The notes beneath the pieces were generated by a model, which made no database searches, had not been told where the DNA came from, and was given only the letters and a program-made list of their open reading frames with translations. DNA of 64,000 bases from Cellulomonas sp. C5510 (GTDB taxonomy: Bacteria > Actinomycetota > Actinomycetes > Actinomycetales > Cellulomonadaceae). Below, piece after piece: positions 1 through 9,140 of the stretch; position 1 is the first letter of the stretch; each line of letters starts with the position of its first letter. Both the position numbers and the translations under genes were made by a program. The stretch spans positions 2,294,001 through 2,358,000 of the forward strand of contig NZ_CP081862.1 in the NCBI RefSeq assembly GCF_019797765.1. Direction: 5' to 3'.

Positions 1-1
1 G

Positions 2-145
2 CAGGTGGACCTGGCGATGCTGCTCGGCGCGGGCTGGCCGGCGCACCTCGGCGGCATCTGCCCGTGGCTGGACAGGGAGGGCTGGTCCGAGCGGGTGCTC
101 GGGCGGCGGCTGCTCCCGCCGGGCGTCGCGTCCGTGCCGGCGTGA
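2..145 (+). CDS. C-terminal end of a FadB/FadJ-type fatty-acid oxidation protein (partial)
   Basis: Only the last 47 codons lie in the window; the 5' part is upstream. The visible peptide contains DLAMLLGAGWPAHLGGICP and then a W-L-D-R stretch. This resembles the end of the second 3-hydroxyacyl-CoA dehydrogenase domain of the multifunctional beta-oxidation alpha subunit, where an LGAGWP...GGI...LDR pattern is typical. If correct, it catalyses the hydratase and dehydrogenase steps of beta-oxidation in the cytoplasm. The gene converges on pflA with 18 bp between stops. The assignment rests on a short stretch, so another member of the 3HCDH family remains possible. Confidence 0.6.
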   Translation, partial: QVDLAMLLGAGWPAHLGGICPWLDREGWSERVLGRRLLPPGVASVPA

Positions 146-163
146 GCGGGGACCGGCAGGGGC

Positions 164-1093
164 TCAGAAGACGGTGAGCCCGCGGTCGCGGAACTGCTGG
201 CGCACGCGGGCGACCAGCTCGGGGCTCGGGGGCTGGGTGTCCTCGAGCTCGTAGGTCATCCCGAGGCTCGCCCACTTGTCGCGCCCCATCTGGTGGAACG
301 GCAGCACCTCCACCCGGGTGACCGTGTCGAGCGTCGCGACGTAGTCGGCCACGGCGTCCACGTTCTCCGGGGCGTCGGTGAGCCCGGGCACGAGCACGAA
401 GCGGATCCAGATCTCCGTGCCGCTCGCGGCGACCCGGCGGCCGAAGTCGAGCGTCGGCTGCAGCTCCCGGCCGGTGGTCTTCTTGTAGGTCTCGGGGATG
501 CCCGACTTCACGTCCAGCAGGACGAGGTCGATGTCCGCCAGCATCTCGTCCGTGCAGTGCGCCCCGAGGTAGCCGGAGGTGTCGATCGCCGTGTGGACGC
601 CGAGCTCCTTCGCACCGCGCAGGATGCGCGCGACGAACACCGGCTGCATGAGGGGCTCGCCGCCGGAGATCGTCAGCCCGCCGCCCGTGACCGCGAACAC
701 CGCGCGGTACCGGGCGATGCGGCGCAGCAGCTCCTCGGCGAGCACGGGCTCGCCGCGGCGCATCTCCATCGTGTCGGGGTTGTGGCAGTACAGGCAGCGC
801 AACGGGCAGCCGGCGAGGAACGTGGTCAGCCGCGTCCCGGGGCCGTCGACCGCCGTCACGAGCTCCCAGGAGTGCAGCGAACCGAGCTCGCCGGCCCGCA
901 TCTGCGCGAACTTCTCGCTGCGCTCGGCGTCCGACACCTCGAGCCCGGCGGTGCCGGCCGAGGACCGGTGGTGGGACCCGCCGACCACCGGGACGCCGAG
1001 CTGGATCACCGGAGCGCCGACGTCGCCGCGGACGTCGCCGGCGTCGGAGGCGGAACCGCAGGCCGGGACCTCGCGCTCGACGGTGCTGGTCAT
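164..1093 (-). CDS. pflA: pyruvate formate-lyase-activating enzyme (radical SAM)
   Basis: A 309-residue radical-SAM protein that uses SAM and a [4Fe-4S] cluster to place the glycyl radical on PflB. The cluster motif CX3CX2C is at Cys96, Cys100 and Cys103 (AGCPLRCLYC), followed by the glycine-rich GGGLTISGGEPL segment that contacts SAM. The ATG at 1093 has GGAGGA about 8 nt upstream. The protein has roughly 65 extra N-terminal residues compared with the usual ~245-residue PflA. A start at Met65 would remove them but has a weaker ribosome site. It lies 95 bp downstream of pflB on the same strand, with a strong hairpin between them. Family assignment is firm; the start is less so. Confidence 0.93.
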   Translation of the reverse strand: MTSTVEREVPACGSASDAGDVRGDVGAPVIQLGVPVVGGSHHRSSAGTAGLEVSDAERSEKFAQMRAGELGSLHSWELVTAVDGPGTRLTTFLAGCPLRCLYCHNPDTMEMRRGEPVLAEELLRRIARYRAVFAVTGGGLTISGGEPLMQPVFVARILRGAKELGVHTAIDTSGYLGAHCTDEMLADIDLVLLDVKSGIPETYKKTTGRELQPTLDFGRRVAASGTEIWIRFVLVPGLTDAPENVDAVADYVATLDTVTRVEVLPFHQMGRDKWASLGMTYELEDTQPPSPELVARVRQQFRDRGLTVF

Positions 1094-1134
1094 CTCGGCC
1101 TCCTCCGGTGGGTCGTGCGGGGTGGTGCGGGGGG

Positions 1135-1174
1135 CGGGTGCCCGGCCGGGGCTGCTCCCTCGGCCGGGCACCCG
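1135..1174 (-). terminator. intercistronic hairpin between pflB and pflA
   Basis: Perfect 14-bp inverted repeat: left arm CGGGTGCCCGGCCG (1135-1148), right arm 1161-1174, with a 12-nt loop. It follows the pflB stop and precedes the pflA start by about 40 bp. There is no T tract. It could partly terminate transcription or protect the pflB mRNA 3' end, so that less activase than enzyme is made; that role is inferred. Confidence 0.6.
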
Positions 1175-1188
1175 GGTCCGCGTGCGGG

Positions 1189-3456
1189 TCAGAGCCCGCC
1201 GTGGAACGTCCGGGACAGCACGTCGAGCTGCTGCTCGCGCGTCAGCCGGACGAAGTTCACGGCGTAGCCGGAGACCCGGATGGTGAGCTGCGGGTACTTC
1301 TCGGGGTGCTCCATGGCGTCCTCGAGGGTGTCCCGGTTGAGGACGTTGACGTTCAGGTGGTAGCCGGAGGACACGTTGTACGCGTCCATGAGGCCCACCA
1401 GGTTCGCCACCTGCTCGTCCTTGGTGCGGCCGAGGCCCGAGGGCACGACCGTCGAGGTGAGCGAGATGCCGTCCATCGCCTCGGAGTACGGCAGCTTCGC
1501 GACCGACATCGCGGAGGCGAGCATGCCGTGCGAGTCGCGCCCGTTCATCGGGTTGGCGCCCGGGGCGAACGGCTCGCCGGCGCGGCGGCCGTCGGGGGTG
1601 TTGCCCGTGGCCTTGCCGTAGACGACGTTCGACGTGATCGTCAGCACCGACTGCGTGTGCAGCGCGTTCCGGTACGTCTTGTGGTGGCGGATCTTCTCCA
1701 TGAAGGCCTTGGTGATGCCCACGGCGATGTCGTCCGCGCGGTCGTCGTCGTTGCCGTACTTCGGGAAGTCGCCCTCGATGACGTAGTCCGTCACCAGGCC
1801 GTCCTCGTCGCGCACCGGCGTGACCTTGGCGTACTTGATGGCCGACAGCGAGTCCGCGACGACCGACAGGCCCGCGATGCCGCACGCCATGGTCCGCAGG
1901 ATCGCCCGGTCGTGCAGGGCCATCTCGAGGCGCTCGTACGCGTACTTGTCGTGCATGTAGTGCACGCAGTTGAGCGCGTCGACGTAGGTCTCGGCCAGCC
2001 AGTCGAGCAGCTTGTCGTACTTCGCCGCGACGTCGTCGTAGTCCAGCACGTCGCCCTCGACGGGGGCGCTGACCGGCGCGACCTGCTTGCCGGACACCTC
2101 GTCGCGGCCGCCGTTGATCGCGTACAGCAGCGCCTTGGCGATGTTGACGCGGGCGCCGAAGAACTGCATCTGCTTGCCGACCCGCATCGGGGACACGCAG
2201 CACGCGATGGCCGCGTCGTCGCCCCAGGAGGTGCGGATGAGCTCGTCGGACTCGTACTGGATCGCCGAGGTGTCGATCGAGACCTGTGCGCAGAACTTCT
2301 TGAAGCCCTCCGGCAGCCGGTTGCTCCACAGCACGGTCAGGTTCGGCTCCGGGGCCGGGCCGATGTTGTAGAGCGTCTGCAGGAACCGGAACGACGACTT
2401 GGTGACCAGCGGCCGGCCGTCCTCGCCGATGCCGCCGATGGACTCGGTGACCCAGGTCGGGTCGCCGGAGAACAGGGAGTCGTACTCGGGGGTGCGCAGG
2501 AACCGCACGATGCGCAGCTTGATGACGAAGTCGTCGATGAGCTCCTGCGCGAACTCCTCGGTGATCGCACCGGAGGCGAGGTCGCGCTGGATGTAGACGT
2601 CGAGGAACGTCGAGACCCGGCCGAGCGACATGGCCGCGCCGTTCTGCTCCTTCACGGCGCCGAGGTAGGCGAAGTACAGCCACTGCACGGCCTCGCGGGC
2701 GCTGGTGGCCGGCTTGGAGATGTCGTAGCCGTAGGAGGCCGCCATCTGCTTGAGCTCGACGAGCGCGCGGATCTGCTCCGCGTTCTCCTCGCGGTCGCGG
2801 ATGATGTCCTCGACCGACGGCTCCATGTCCATCTCGTGCCGCTCGAGGCGCTTGCCCTCGATCAGCGCGTCCACGCCGTAGAGCGCGACGCGGCGGTAGT
2901 CGCCGATGATCCGGCCGCGGCCGTAGGCGTCCGGCAGGCCGGTGATGATGTGCGAGGAGCGGGCCGCGCGGACGTTCGGCGGGTACACGTCGAACACGCC
3001 GTCGTTGTGCGTCTTGCGGTACGTGGTGAAGATCTTCGCGACCTCCGCGTCGACCTCGTAGCCGTAGGTCTCGAGCGACTTCTCGACCATGCGCCACCCG
3101 CCGTTGGGGATCATGGCGCGCTTCAGCGGGGCGTCGGTCTGCAGGCCGACGATGAGCTCGTTGTCCTGGTCGATGTAGCCCGGCGCGTGGGAGACGATGG
3201 TCGACGGGGTGTGGTTGTCGATGTCGTACACGCCCTTGGCGCGCTCCTCCGGGAACATCGCGCTGAGCTTCGCCCAGATGCCCGTGGTGCGCTCCGTGGG
3301 GCCGGCGAGGAACGCCGAGTCGCCCGTGTACGGGGTGTAGTTGCGCTGGATGAAGTCGCGGACATCGATCCCGTCACACCAGGGTCCGGTGACGAAACCG
3401 CTCCAGGCACCCGCGGTGGCGTCGGTGCCGGACTGGGGTACTGCGGTGGTGGACAT
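1189..3456 (-). CDS. pflB: formate C-acetyltransferase (pyruvate formate-lyase)
   Basis: A 755-residue glycyl-radical enzyme converting pyruvate and CoA to acetyl-CoA and formate during anaerobic growth. The catalytic cysteine pair is Cys419-Cys420 in AIACCVSPM. The radical glycine is Gly730 in RVSGYAVNF, 25 residues from the C-terminus. Length matches the family (about 750-760). The ATG at 3456 is chosen because GAGGGAG lies just upstream and the N-terminus aligns from there; an in-frame ATG at 3501 would add 15 unlikely residues. pflA follows on the same strand. A DosR-like box and a TAGCGT -10 lie upstream, consistent with induction by low oxygen. Confidence 0.97.
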   Translation of the reverse strand: MSTTAVPQSGTDATAGAWSGFVTGPWCDGIDVRDFIQRNYTPYTGDSAFLAGPTERTTGIWAKLSAMFPEERAKGVYDIDNHTPSTIVSHAPGYIDQDNELIVGLQTDAPLKRAMIPNGGWRMVEKSLETYGYEVDAEVAKIFTTYRKTHNDGVFDVYPPNVRAARSSHIITGLPDAYGRGRIIGDYRRVALYGVDALIEGKRLERHEMDMEPSVEDIIRDREENAEQIRALVELKQMAASYGYDISKPATSAREAVQWLYFAYLGAVKEQNGAAMSLGRVSTFLDVYIQRDLASGAITEEFAQELIDDFVIKLRIVRFLRTPEYDSLFSGDPTWVTESIGGIGEDGRPLVTKSSFRFLQTLYNIGPAPEPNLTVLWSNRLPEGFKKFCAQVSIDTSAIQYESDELIRTSWGDDAAIACCVSPMRVGKQMQFFGARVNIAKALLYAINGGRDEVSGKQVAPVSAPVEGDVLDYDDVAAKYDKLLDWLAETYVDALNCVHYMHDKYAYERLEMALHDRAILRTMACGIAGLSVVADSLSAIKYAKVTPVRDEDGLVTDYVIEGDFPKYGNDDDRADDIAVGITKAFMEKIRHHKTYRNALHTQSVLTITSNVVYGKATGNTPDGRRAGEPFAPGANPMNGRDSHGMLASAMSVAKLPYSEAMDGISLTSTVVPSGLGRTKDEQVANLVGLMDAYNVSSGYHLNVNVLNRDTLEDAMEHPEKYPQLTIRVSGYAVNFVRLTREQQLDVLSRTFHGGL

Positions 3457-3490
3457 GTGATGCTCCCTCGCTGAGGACGTCGTACTCGTG

Positions 3491-3535
3491 ACGCTATTCA
3501 CGAGGTCATGGGATGTCTTGGGACCGAGGTCCCAA
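3491..3535 (-). promoter_or_regulatory. pflB promoter with DosR/DevR-like box
   Basis: The 18-mer TTGGGACCGAGGTCCCAA (3518-3535) is an 8-bp inverted repeat with a 2-bp spacer. It fits the GGGAC-N4-GTCCC core of the actinobacterial dormancy regulator DosR/DevR. On the minus strand TAGCGT (3496-3491) can serve as -10, placing the start of transcription near 3484 and the box centre about 42 bp upstream, a normal activator position. The leader to the pflB ATG is about 27 nt and contains a ribosome site. That a DosR homologue binds here is inferred; no such gene is in the window. Confidence 0.6.
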
Positions 3536-3664
3536 CGCGCGCCCGACCAGCGGGAACGCGGACGTGACGGTGCTCACGTGGGACCGCGGGCGGCCCCCCG
3601 GGACCTGTCACGCCACCTGTCCGCCGGCCCCACGCTCCGCGACCCGCCCGTCGAGGGCGCAGTC

Positions 3665-3695
3665 GGTGCGGGTCCGCGCGCGGGAACCCCGCACC
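3665..3695 (-). terminator. possible dxs terminator
   Basis: GGTGCGGG (3665-3672) pairs with CCCGCACC (3688-3695) across a 15-nt loop, about 30 bp beyond the dxs stop in its direction of transcription. It is a simple GC-rich hairpin without a T run. The rest of the 3457-3726 gap holds the pflB promoter and nothing else recognisable. Confidence 0.4.
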
Positions 3696-3726
3696 TGCTG
3701 CACGCTCGACGCGGCGCGGCGGCGGG

Positions 3727-5658
3727 TCAGCGCGCGGCGAGGGCCGCGAGGACGTCCCGCGCGATGTCGGGGGCCGTGAGGCGCAGGGACGTCAGGAGCT
3801 CGTCGCGGGACGCGTGCTCGAGGAACCGGCGCGGGACGCCGAACGCCTGCACGGGTGTGCCGATGCCGGCGTCCCGGGCGCGCAGCCCGAGCGCCGATCC
3901 GATGCCTCCCTCGCGGACGCCGTCCTCCAGGGTGACCGCGTGGTCGTGCTCCCCCACCAGCTTGACCAGGGCGGCCGGTACGGGCAGGACCCACCGCGGG
4001 TCCACGACGGTCACGCGCAGCCCGTGGGCGGCCAGCAGCTCGCCGAGCGCGAGGGCGGTCGGCGCCATCGCCCCGACGGAGCAGACCAGGACGGACCGCG
4101 CCGCCCGGTCGCCCGGCTCGGCCGGGTCCACCGGGTCCACCGGGTCCACCGGGTCCGCGGTGCCGCCGTGCCGGGCGAGCACGTCGACCCCGTCGACCTC
4201 GTCGACGGCCGGGACGGGGTCGGGCAGAGCGCCCTTCGGGTACCGCACGACCGTCGGGGCGTCGTCCACGTCGACGGCGGCGCGCAGCGCGGCCCGCAGC
4301 GTGTCGCCGTCACGCGGCGCTGCCAGGCGCAGCCCCGGCACGACGCCGAGCACGGCCAGGTCCCACATGCCGTTGTGGCTGGCGCCGTCGTCCCCGGTGA
4401 GCCCGGCGCGGTCGAGGACGAACGTGACGCCCGCCCGGTGCAGCGCGACGTCCATGAGCACCTGGTCGAACGCCCGGTTGAGGAACGTGGCGTACACGGC
4501 GACCACGGGGTGCAGCCCGGCGTACGCCATCCCCGCGGCGGTCGTCACGGCGTGCTGCTCCGCGATGCCCACGTCGAACGTCCGGTCCGGGAACTCGGCC
4601 GCGAACGGCGCGAGGCCGACCGGGTTGAGCATGGCGGCGGTGAGCGCGACGACGTCGGGACGCCGGTGCCCGATCCGCACGATCTCGTCCGCGAACACGC
4701 CGGTCCAGCCGAACCGCGACGGCGCCACGGGCAGGCCGGTCTCGGGATGGATCTGCCCGACCGCGTGGAACCGGTCCGCCACGTCCTGCTCGGCGGGCGT
4801 GTAGCCGCGGCCCTTCTCGGTGATCACGTGGACGATGACGGGCCCGCCGAACGCCCGCGCGCGCTGGAGCGCGAACTCGACGTCCGCGACGTCGTGCCCG
4901 TCCACCGGGCCGATGTACTTCAGGCCGAGGTCCTCGAACATGCCCTGCGGGGCGACGACGTCCTTGATGCCCTTCTTGAGCCCGTGCAGGGCGTCGTACG
5001 CGAGCCGCCCGGGCGGTCCGGACCGCTTGAGGGTGCGCTTGCCCCAGGACAGCACGGTCTCGTACCCGCGCGTGGTGCGCAGGGCGTCCAGGTGCAGCGC
5101 GAGGCCGCCGATGGTCGGCGCGTAGGAGCGGCCGTTGTCGTTGACCACGACGACCAGCCGGCGGTCGGTGCCGTCCGCGATGTTGTTGAGCGCCTCCCAG
5201 GCCATGCCCCCCGTCAGCGCGCCGTCGCCGATGACCGCGACCACGTGCCGGTCGCCGCGCCCGGCGAGGGCGTCGGCCCGCGCGATGCCGTCCGCCCAGG
5301 ACAGCGCCGTCGAGGCGTGCGAGTTCTCGACGACGTCGTGCTCGGACTCGGCGCGGCTCGGGTAGCCCGACAGGCCGCCGCGGTGCCGCAGGCGCCCGAA
5401 GTCCTGCCGCCCGGTCAGCAGCTTGTGGACGTACGCCTGGTGCCCGGTGTCGAAGACCAGGGTGTCGCGCGGCGAGTCGAACACGCGGTGCAGCGCGAGC
5501 GTGAGCTCGACGACACCGAGGTTCGGGCCGAGGTGCCCGCCGGTCCGCGACACCTGGTCGACCAGGAACGCGCGGATCTCGGTGCTGAGCCCGCGCAGCT
5601 GCGCGTGGCTCAGGGCGCGCACGTCCGCGGGCGAGCCGATCCGGTCCAGCAGTCCCAT
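3727..5658 (-). CDS. dxs: 1-deoxy-D-xylulose-5-phosphate synthase
   Basis: A 643-residue thiamine-diphosphate enzyme that condenses pyruvate and glyceraldehyde 3-phosphate, the first step of the MEP isoprenoid pathway. The ThDP motif is [16 protein letters not shown]; further family marks are [17 protein letters not shown] near the N-terminus, [11 protein letters not shown], and [15 protein letters not shown] in the pyrimidine-binding domain. The ATG at 5658 (MGLLDRI) is the family start; the open frame extends further upstream but that part looks non-coding. An unusual (Asp-Pro-Val)3-Asp-Pro-Ala linker lies between the second and third domains, encoded by a 9-bp tandem repeat. It is probably monocistronic. 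Confidence 0.97.
   Translation of the reverse strand: MGLLDRIGSPADVRALSHAQLRGLSTEIRAFLVDQVSRTGGHLGPNLGVVELTLALHRVFDSPRDTLVFDTGHQAYVHKLLTGRQDFGRLRHRGGLSGYPSRAESEHDVVENSHASTALSWADGIARADALAGRGDRHVVAVIGDGALTGGMAWEALNNIADGTDRRLVVVVNDNGRSYAPTIGGLALHLDALRTTRGYETVLSWGKRTLKRSGPPGRLAYDALHGLKKGIKDVVAPQGMFEDLGLKYIGPVDGHDVADVEFALQRARAFGGPVIVHVITEKGRGYTPAEQDVADRFHAVGQIHPETGLPVAPSRFGWTGVFADEIVRIGHRRPDVVALTAAMLNPVGLAPFAAEFPDRTFDVGIAEQHAVTTAAGMAYAGLHPVVAVYATFLNRAFDQVLMDVALHRAGVTFVLDRAGLTGDDGASHNGMWDLAVLGVVPGLRLAAPRDGDTLRAALRAAVDVDDAPTVVRYPKGALPDPVPAVDEVDGVDVLARHGGTADPVDPVDPVDPAEPGDRAARSVLVCSVGAMAPTALALGELLAAHGLRVTVVDPRWVLPVPAALVKLVGEHDHAVTLEDGVREGGIGSALGLRARDAGIGTPVQAFGVPRRFLEHASRDELLTSLRLTAPDIARDVLAALAAR
4122..4157. 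repeat. four 9-bp tandem units inside dxs
   Basis: The unit CCGGGTCCA is repeated three times exactly, then once as CCGGGTCCG. On the coding (minus) strand it gives a D-P-V repeat in the linker before the C-terminal transketolase domain of DXS. Such in-frame units can change copy number by slippage without breaking the gene. Confidence 0.85.
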
Positions 5659-5788
5659 CCGTCCACCGCCCCGTCGCCGTCGCGCCGCGCAGGGGGTCCG
5701 CGGGCACGAGGGGTCCACGATACGACGCACCCGGCTCCCGGGGCCGCCCACGCGCCGCGCCCGTCCTCAGCAGGGCCTCAGCCCCCGC

Positions 5789-7855
5789 TCAGAGGGTGCG
5801 GACCTCGACCGGCGCGTCGGTCGCGACCTCGGCCCGGCCGTCCGCGCCGACCCGCACCGCGAGCGGCCGCCCGGCCAGGCGGAGCCCCTCCACGGCGACG
5901 GCGCCGAGCGGAGCGGGCGCGGGCGGCTGCACGTCGAGGCGCCCGCCGGGGACGTCGGGCCGCAGGCCGAGCGCGGCGCCCAGCACCGACACCGCGGCGG
6001 CCGCGGACCACGCCTGGGGCCGGCACGCCGCCGGGTACGGGACGACAGCCGGGACCGTGCCGCGCGGGTCGCCGCCGTACAGCTCGGGCAGCCGGTCGTC
6101 GAATCCCTGCGCGGCGGCCAGCAGGCCCTCCGCCAGCGCGGCGGCCTCGCGGGCGTGCCCGGCGCGGGCGAGCCCCTGCACGACGATCGCCGTGTCGTGC
6201 GGCCAGACGGCCCCGCCGTGGTAGCGCAGCGGCCAGTAGCCGGCGGAGTCCGTCGACATGGTGCGCAGCCCGTACCCGGAGTCCATGTCCGGGCCCGTCA
6301 GACGGGCCGCGACCAGCGCCTCCTCCTCGGCCGTGAGGATCCCGGTGCCGAGCAGGTGCCCGATGTTCGAGGTGACCGTGTCCACGACCTGCTTGTCCGC
6401 GTCGAGCGCGATGCCGGGGTAGCGACCCCGCTCGTCCGCGGTCCAGAAGGCCGCCCGGAACCGGTCGGCGAGCCCCGCGGCCCAGGACCGCCAGCGCTCC
6501 GCCCCGGGTCGGCCGAACGCGTCGAGCAGCGCCGCGCCCGCCAGTGCCGCCTCGTGCGCGTACCCCTGCACCTCGGCCAGGGCGATCGGCCCGGACGCGA
6601 GCTCGCCGGTGCGCCACTGCACGGAGTCGCCCGAGTCCTTCCAGCCCTGGTTCGCGAGCCCGTGGCCGGTCTCGTCGGCGTACTCGAGGAACCCGTCGCC
6701 GTCCGAGTCCCCGTGGTCGGACATCCAGGCGAGCGCCTTCTCCATCGCGGGCAGCAGCGCCTCGACCTCCGCGGCCGGCATCCCCCAGCGCCACGCGTCG
6801 TGGAGCAGGCACACCCACAGCGGGGTCGCGTCCACCGTGCCGTAGTAGACGGGCGGCAGCACGGTGCCCTCGCCGGGCATCGACAGCTCGGCGCGCCGGA
6901 CCTCGTGCAGGATCTTGCCCGGCTGCTCCGCGGTCGCCGGGTCGGTCGTCGTGCCCTGCAGCGCCGCCAGCGTGCGCAGGGTGCCCGCCGCGAGCTCGGT
7001 CCCCAGCGGCAGCAGCATGCGGGCGGCCCAGATCGAGTCGCGGCCGAACAGCGTGAAGAACCACGGCGCCCCGGCGGCGAGGAACACGTCGTCGGGCGCG
7101 AACCGCGCGGACATCCGCAGCGTGGCCAGGTCCCCGAGCGCCTGGTCGAGCAGGGCCGGCAGGCGACGGTCGGCCGCCTCGACGCGCAGCGGAGCCCACT
7201 CCGGCTCCTCCCGGCGCGGCGCCGTCACCACACCGCCCGCGTCGGCGACCGTGACCGTCCAGCCGACGACCGCCGGGGTGCCGGTGGTCGCCTCGACGTC
7301 CCAGGCCAGGCGGACGGTGCCGTCCGCGGCGACCTCGACGTGGGCGCCCGGCGCGACGACCTCGGCGGTCACCTCGTCGTCGGCCCGCCAGCGCACGCCG
7401 CCCGCGACCGGCTCCGCCGCCGGGGGCGCGCCGACCGCGGCGCCCGACTTGATGCGGTCCATCGGCGTGCCGTCGGGCGTGACCTGGACCTCCAGGCGCG
7501 CCGCGACGGGTCCGGCCGTCGAGCAGCTCAGCGTGAGGGTCTCGCTCACCGCGCCCGGCGACACCTCGCGGAGGCGCTCCAGCCGGGCCGTGGGGTCCGC
7601 TCCGGGGCCGTCCACGGTCCGCGGCAGGAGCACCGCGCGCGCCCGACCCGGCCCGTCAGCGCCCGAGGAGACCGCCTCCGGCACGGCGCCCGAGACGGTG
7701 AGCCGGGCGCCGGAGACCACCCGGACGTCGCCGTGGTAGACGCCCTGGGCGCCACGTCCTCCGACCAGGCCGATCTGTCCGTCCCGGTCGGACCACGCCT
7801 GCGTCGGGGCGTGCACCGCGACCAGCAGGTCGTGCAGCAGGGGCTGGAGCTCCAT
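5789..7855 (-). CDS. glycogen-debranching-type glycosidase (amylo-alpha-1,6-glucosidase family)
   Basis: A 688-residue protein with the two-part build of the bacterial GDE-like family. An N-terminal beta-rich domain (about residues 1-200, GVYHGDVRVVSGARL) is followed by an (alpha/alpha)6-barrel domain (about 215-640) with FGRDSIWAARMLLPLGTELA and YWPLRYHGGAVWPHDTAIV. These match the GDE_N plus MGH1-like glycosidase architecture. It likely trims alpha-glucan side chains in the cytoplasm, as no signal peptide is seen. It is divergent from a LacI regulator and sugar ABC genes, so it may belong to the same regulon. The exact substrate cannot be read from sequence. Confidence 0.8.
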   Translation of the reverse strand: MELQPLLHDLLVAVHAPTQAWSDRDGQIGLVGGRGAQGVYHGDVRVVSGARLTVSGAVPEAVSSGADGPGRARAVLLPRTVDGPGADPTARLERLREVSPGAVSETLTLSCSTAGPVAARLEVQVTPDGTPMDRIKSGAAVGAPPAAEPVAGGVRWRADDEVTAEVVAPGAHVEVAADGTVRLAWDVEATTGTPAVVGWTVTVADAGGVVTAPRREEPEWAPLRVEAADRRLPALLDQALGDLATLRMSARFAPDDVFLAAGAPWFFTLFGRDSIWAARMLLPLGTELAAGTLRTLAALQGTTTDPATAEQPGKILHEVRRAELSMPGEGTVLPPVYYGTVDATPLWVCLLHDAWRWGMPAAEVEALLPAMEKALAWMSDHGDSDGDGFLEYADETGHGLANQGWKDSGDSVQWRTGELASGPIALAEVQGYAHEAALAGAALLDAFGRPGAERWRSWAAGLADRFRAAFWTADERGRYPGIALDADKQVVDTVTSNIGHLLGTGILTAEEEALVAARLTGPDMDSGYGLRTMSTDSAGYWPLRYHGGAVWPHDTAIVVQGLARAGHAREAAALAEGLLAAAQGFDDRLPELYGGDPRGTVPAVVPYPAACRPQAWSAAAAVSVLGAALGLRPDVPGGRLDVQPPAPAPLGAVAVEGLRLAGRPLAVRVGADGRAEVATDAPVEVRTL

Positions 7856-7960
7856 GGGGTACCTCGTCGTTCGTCCGGTCGGGCGGGGGTCGGGCGTGGG
7901 CCGGGTCGTGCGCAGGAGGTGCCGAGACCTGATCGTGACCCTGCGTCACCGCGCCCCGGC

Positions 7961-8034
7961 TTGACACGCCCGGGGCCGCTGGCAACTCTAGAGCCCATCG
8001 TTTGATCGCTCCAATCCGACTTGGAACGATCATA
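7961..8034 (+). promoter_or_regulatory. lacI-type promoter with twin LacI-family operators
   Basis: TTGACA (7961-7966) is a perfect -35 with only a loose -10 near 7984-7990. Just downstream lie two 14-bp pseudo-palindromes with a central CG, TTTGATCGCTCCAA (8001-8014) and TTGGAACGATCATA (8021-8034), with centres 20 bp apart. They are also mirror copies of each other, forming a larger 30-bp inverted repeat (8003-8032). A central CG is typical of LacI/GalR operators. The position at the transcription start suggests autorepression and possibly control of the divergent glycosidase. Confidence 0.65.
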
Positions 8035-8052
8035 TGACTCGAAGGAGCGCAG

Positions 8053-9099
8053 ATGGACAGCACGACGAGGCCGACGCTCGAGAGCGTCGCGCAGCGCGCG
8101 GGCGTCTCCCGCCAGACCGTGTCCAACGTGCTCAACGCGCCGCACCTGGTCCGGCCCGAGACCACCGACCGGGTGCGCAGCGCCATCGACGAGCTGGGCT
8201 ACCGGCCGTCGGCCGCGGCCCGCCAGCTCCGGACCGGCCGCTCCCGCGTCGTGGGCCTGCGGCTCGAGCCGGTGCGCGACGGCATCAACGGCGCGGTGCT
8301 GGACCGGTTCCTGCACGCGCTCACCGAGAGCGCCCAGGCCCGCGGCTACCGGGTCATGCTCTTCACCGCGCCCGACGACGAGCGCGAGATCGCGCAGTAC
8401 GGCGAGCTGCTCGACACCGCCGACATCGACGCGTTCGTGCTCACCAGCACCCACCGGGACGACGCCCGGGCCGCCTGGCTCGCCGAGCGCGAGGTGCCGT
8501 TCGTGACGTTCGGCCGCCCCTGGACGGCGCCCGGCCAGGCGCACGACGACCACCCGTGGGTCGACGTCGACGGTGCCGCCGGCACCCGCGCCGCGGTCGA
8601 GCACCTGCGACGCCTCGGGCACGAGCGCATCGCCTACCTCGGCTGGCCGGACGGCTCCGACACCGGCGAGGACCGCGCCTCCGGCTGGGCAGCCGCCATG
8701 GTGGACGCCGGCCACGACGGCTCGCTGCTGCGCCGCCTGCACGCGCGGGTCCCGGACGGCGTCGCGGCGGGAGCGCAGGCCATCGAGCGCGTGCTCGCCG
8801 ACGCCTCCCCCACCGCCGTCGTCTGCGCGTCCGACTCCCTCGGGCTCGGCGCGCTCACGGTCGCCCGGTCGCGCGACACCCGGCTCGCCGTCGTCGGGTT
8901 CGACGACACGCCCGTGGCGGCCGCCGTCGGCCTCACCTCCGTCGCCCAGCCCCTCACCGAGGCAGCGCACCGCGCGCTGGACCTGCTGCTCGACCAGCTC
9001 GACGGGGGCGGCGGCGCGCGCAGCCGCACGGTCCTGCTCGCCCCGCACCTCGTCGAGCGCGCCTCGTCCCACGGACCCGGCGCCCCGCACACCCCCTGA
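8053..9099 (+). CDS. LacI-family transcriptional regulator
   Basis: A 348-residue LacI/GalR-type repressor. The N-terminal helix-turn-helix (about residues 8-30) reads TLESVAQRAGVSRQTVSNVL, and the hinge-helix region NAPHLVRPETTDRVR follows. Residues about 65-345 form the periplasmic-binding-protein-like sugar sensor (HLRRLGHERIAYLGWP, AVVCASDSLGLGAL, VVGFDDTPVA). The ATG at 8053 has GAAGGAG 6-7 nt upstream. It starts an apparent operon with a sugar-binding lipoprotein and two permeases, and its presumed operators lie directly upstream. The effector is unknown; an oligosaccharide or its product is likely from context. Confidence 0.95.
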   Translation: MDSTTRPTLESVAQRAGVSRQTVSNVLNAPHLVRPETTDRVRSAIDELGYRPSAAARQLRTGRSRVVGLRLEPVRDGINGAVLDRFLHALTESAQARGYRVMLFTAPDDEREIAQYGELLDTADIDAFVLTSTHRDDARAAWLAEREVPFVTFGRPWTAPGQAHDDHPWVDVDGAAGTRAAVEHLRRLGHERIAYLGWPDGSDTGEDRASGWAAAMVDAGHDGSLLRRLHARVPDGVAAGAQAIERVLADASPTAVVCASDSLGLGALTVARSRDTRLAVVGFDDTPVAAAVGLTSVAQPLTEAAHRALDLLLDQLDGGGGARSRTVLLAPHLVERASSHGPGAPHTP

Positions 9100-9140
9100 C
9101 CCCGCAGCCCCCGCACCACCCCCTCGAAGGAGAGACCCTC

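Noticed and set aside
1108-3474. Long open frame on the plus strand opposite pflB (788 codons)
   Set aside because: It is the antisense shadow of pflB, with Arg/Val/Asp-rich low-complexity translation and no family match. High-GC codon bias makes such frames common across this window.
7935-7949. CRP-like site GTGAC-CCTGC-GTCAC upstream of lacI
   Set aside because: The GTGA and TCAC halves are 7 bp apart rather than the 6 bp of a CRP/GlxR site, and the match is short; not listed as a feature.
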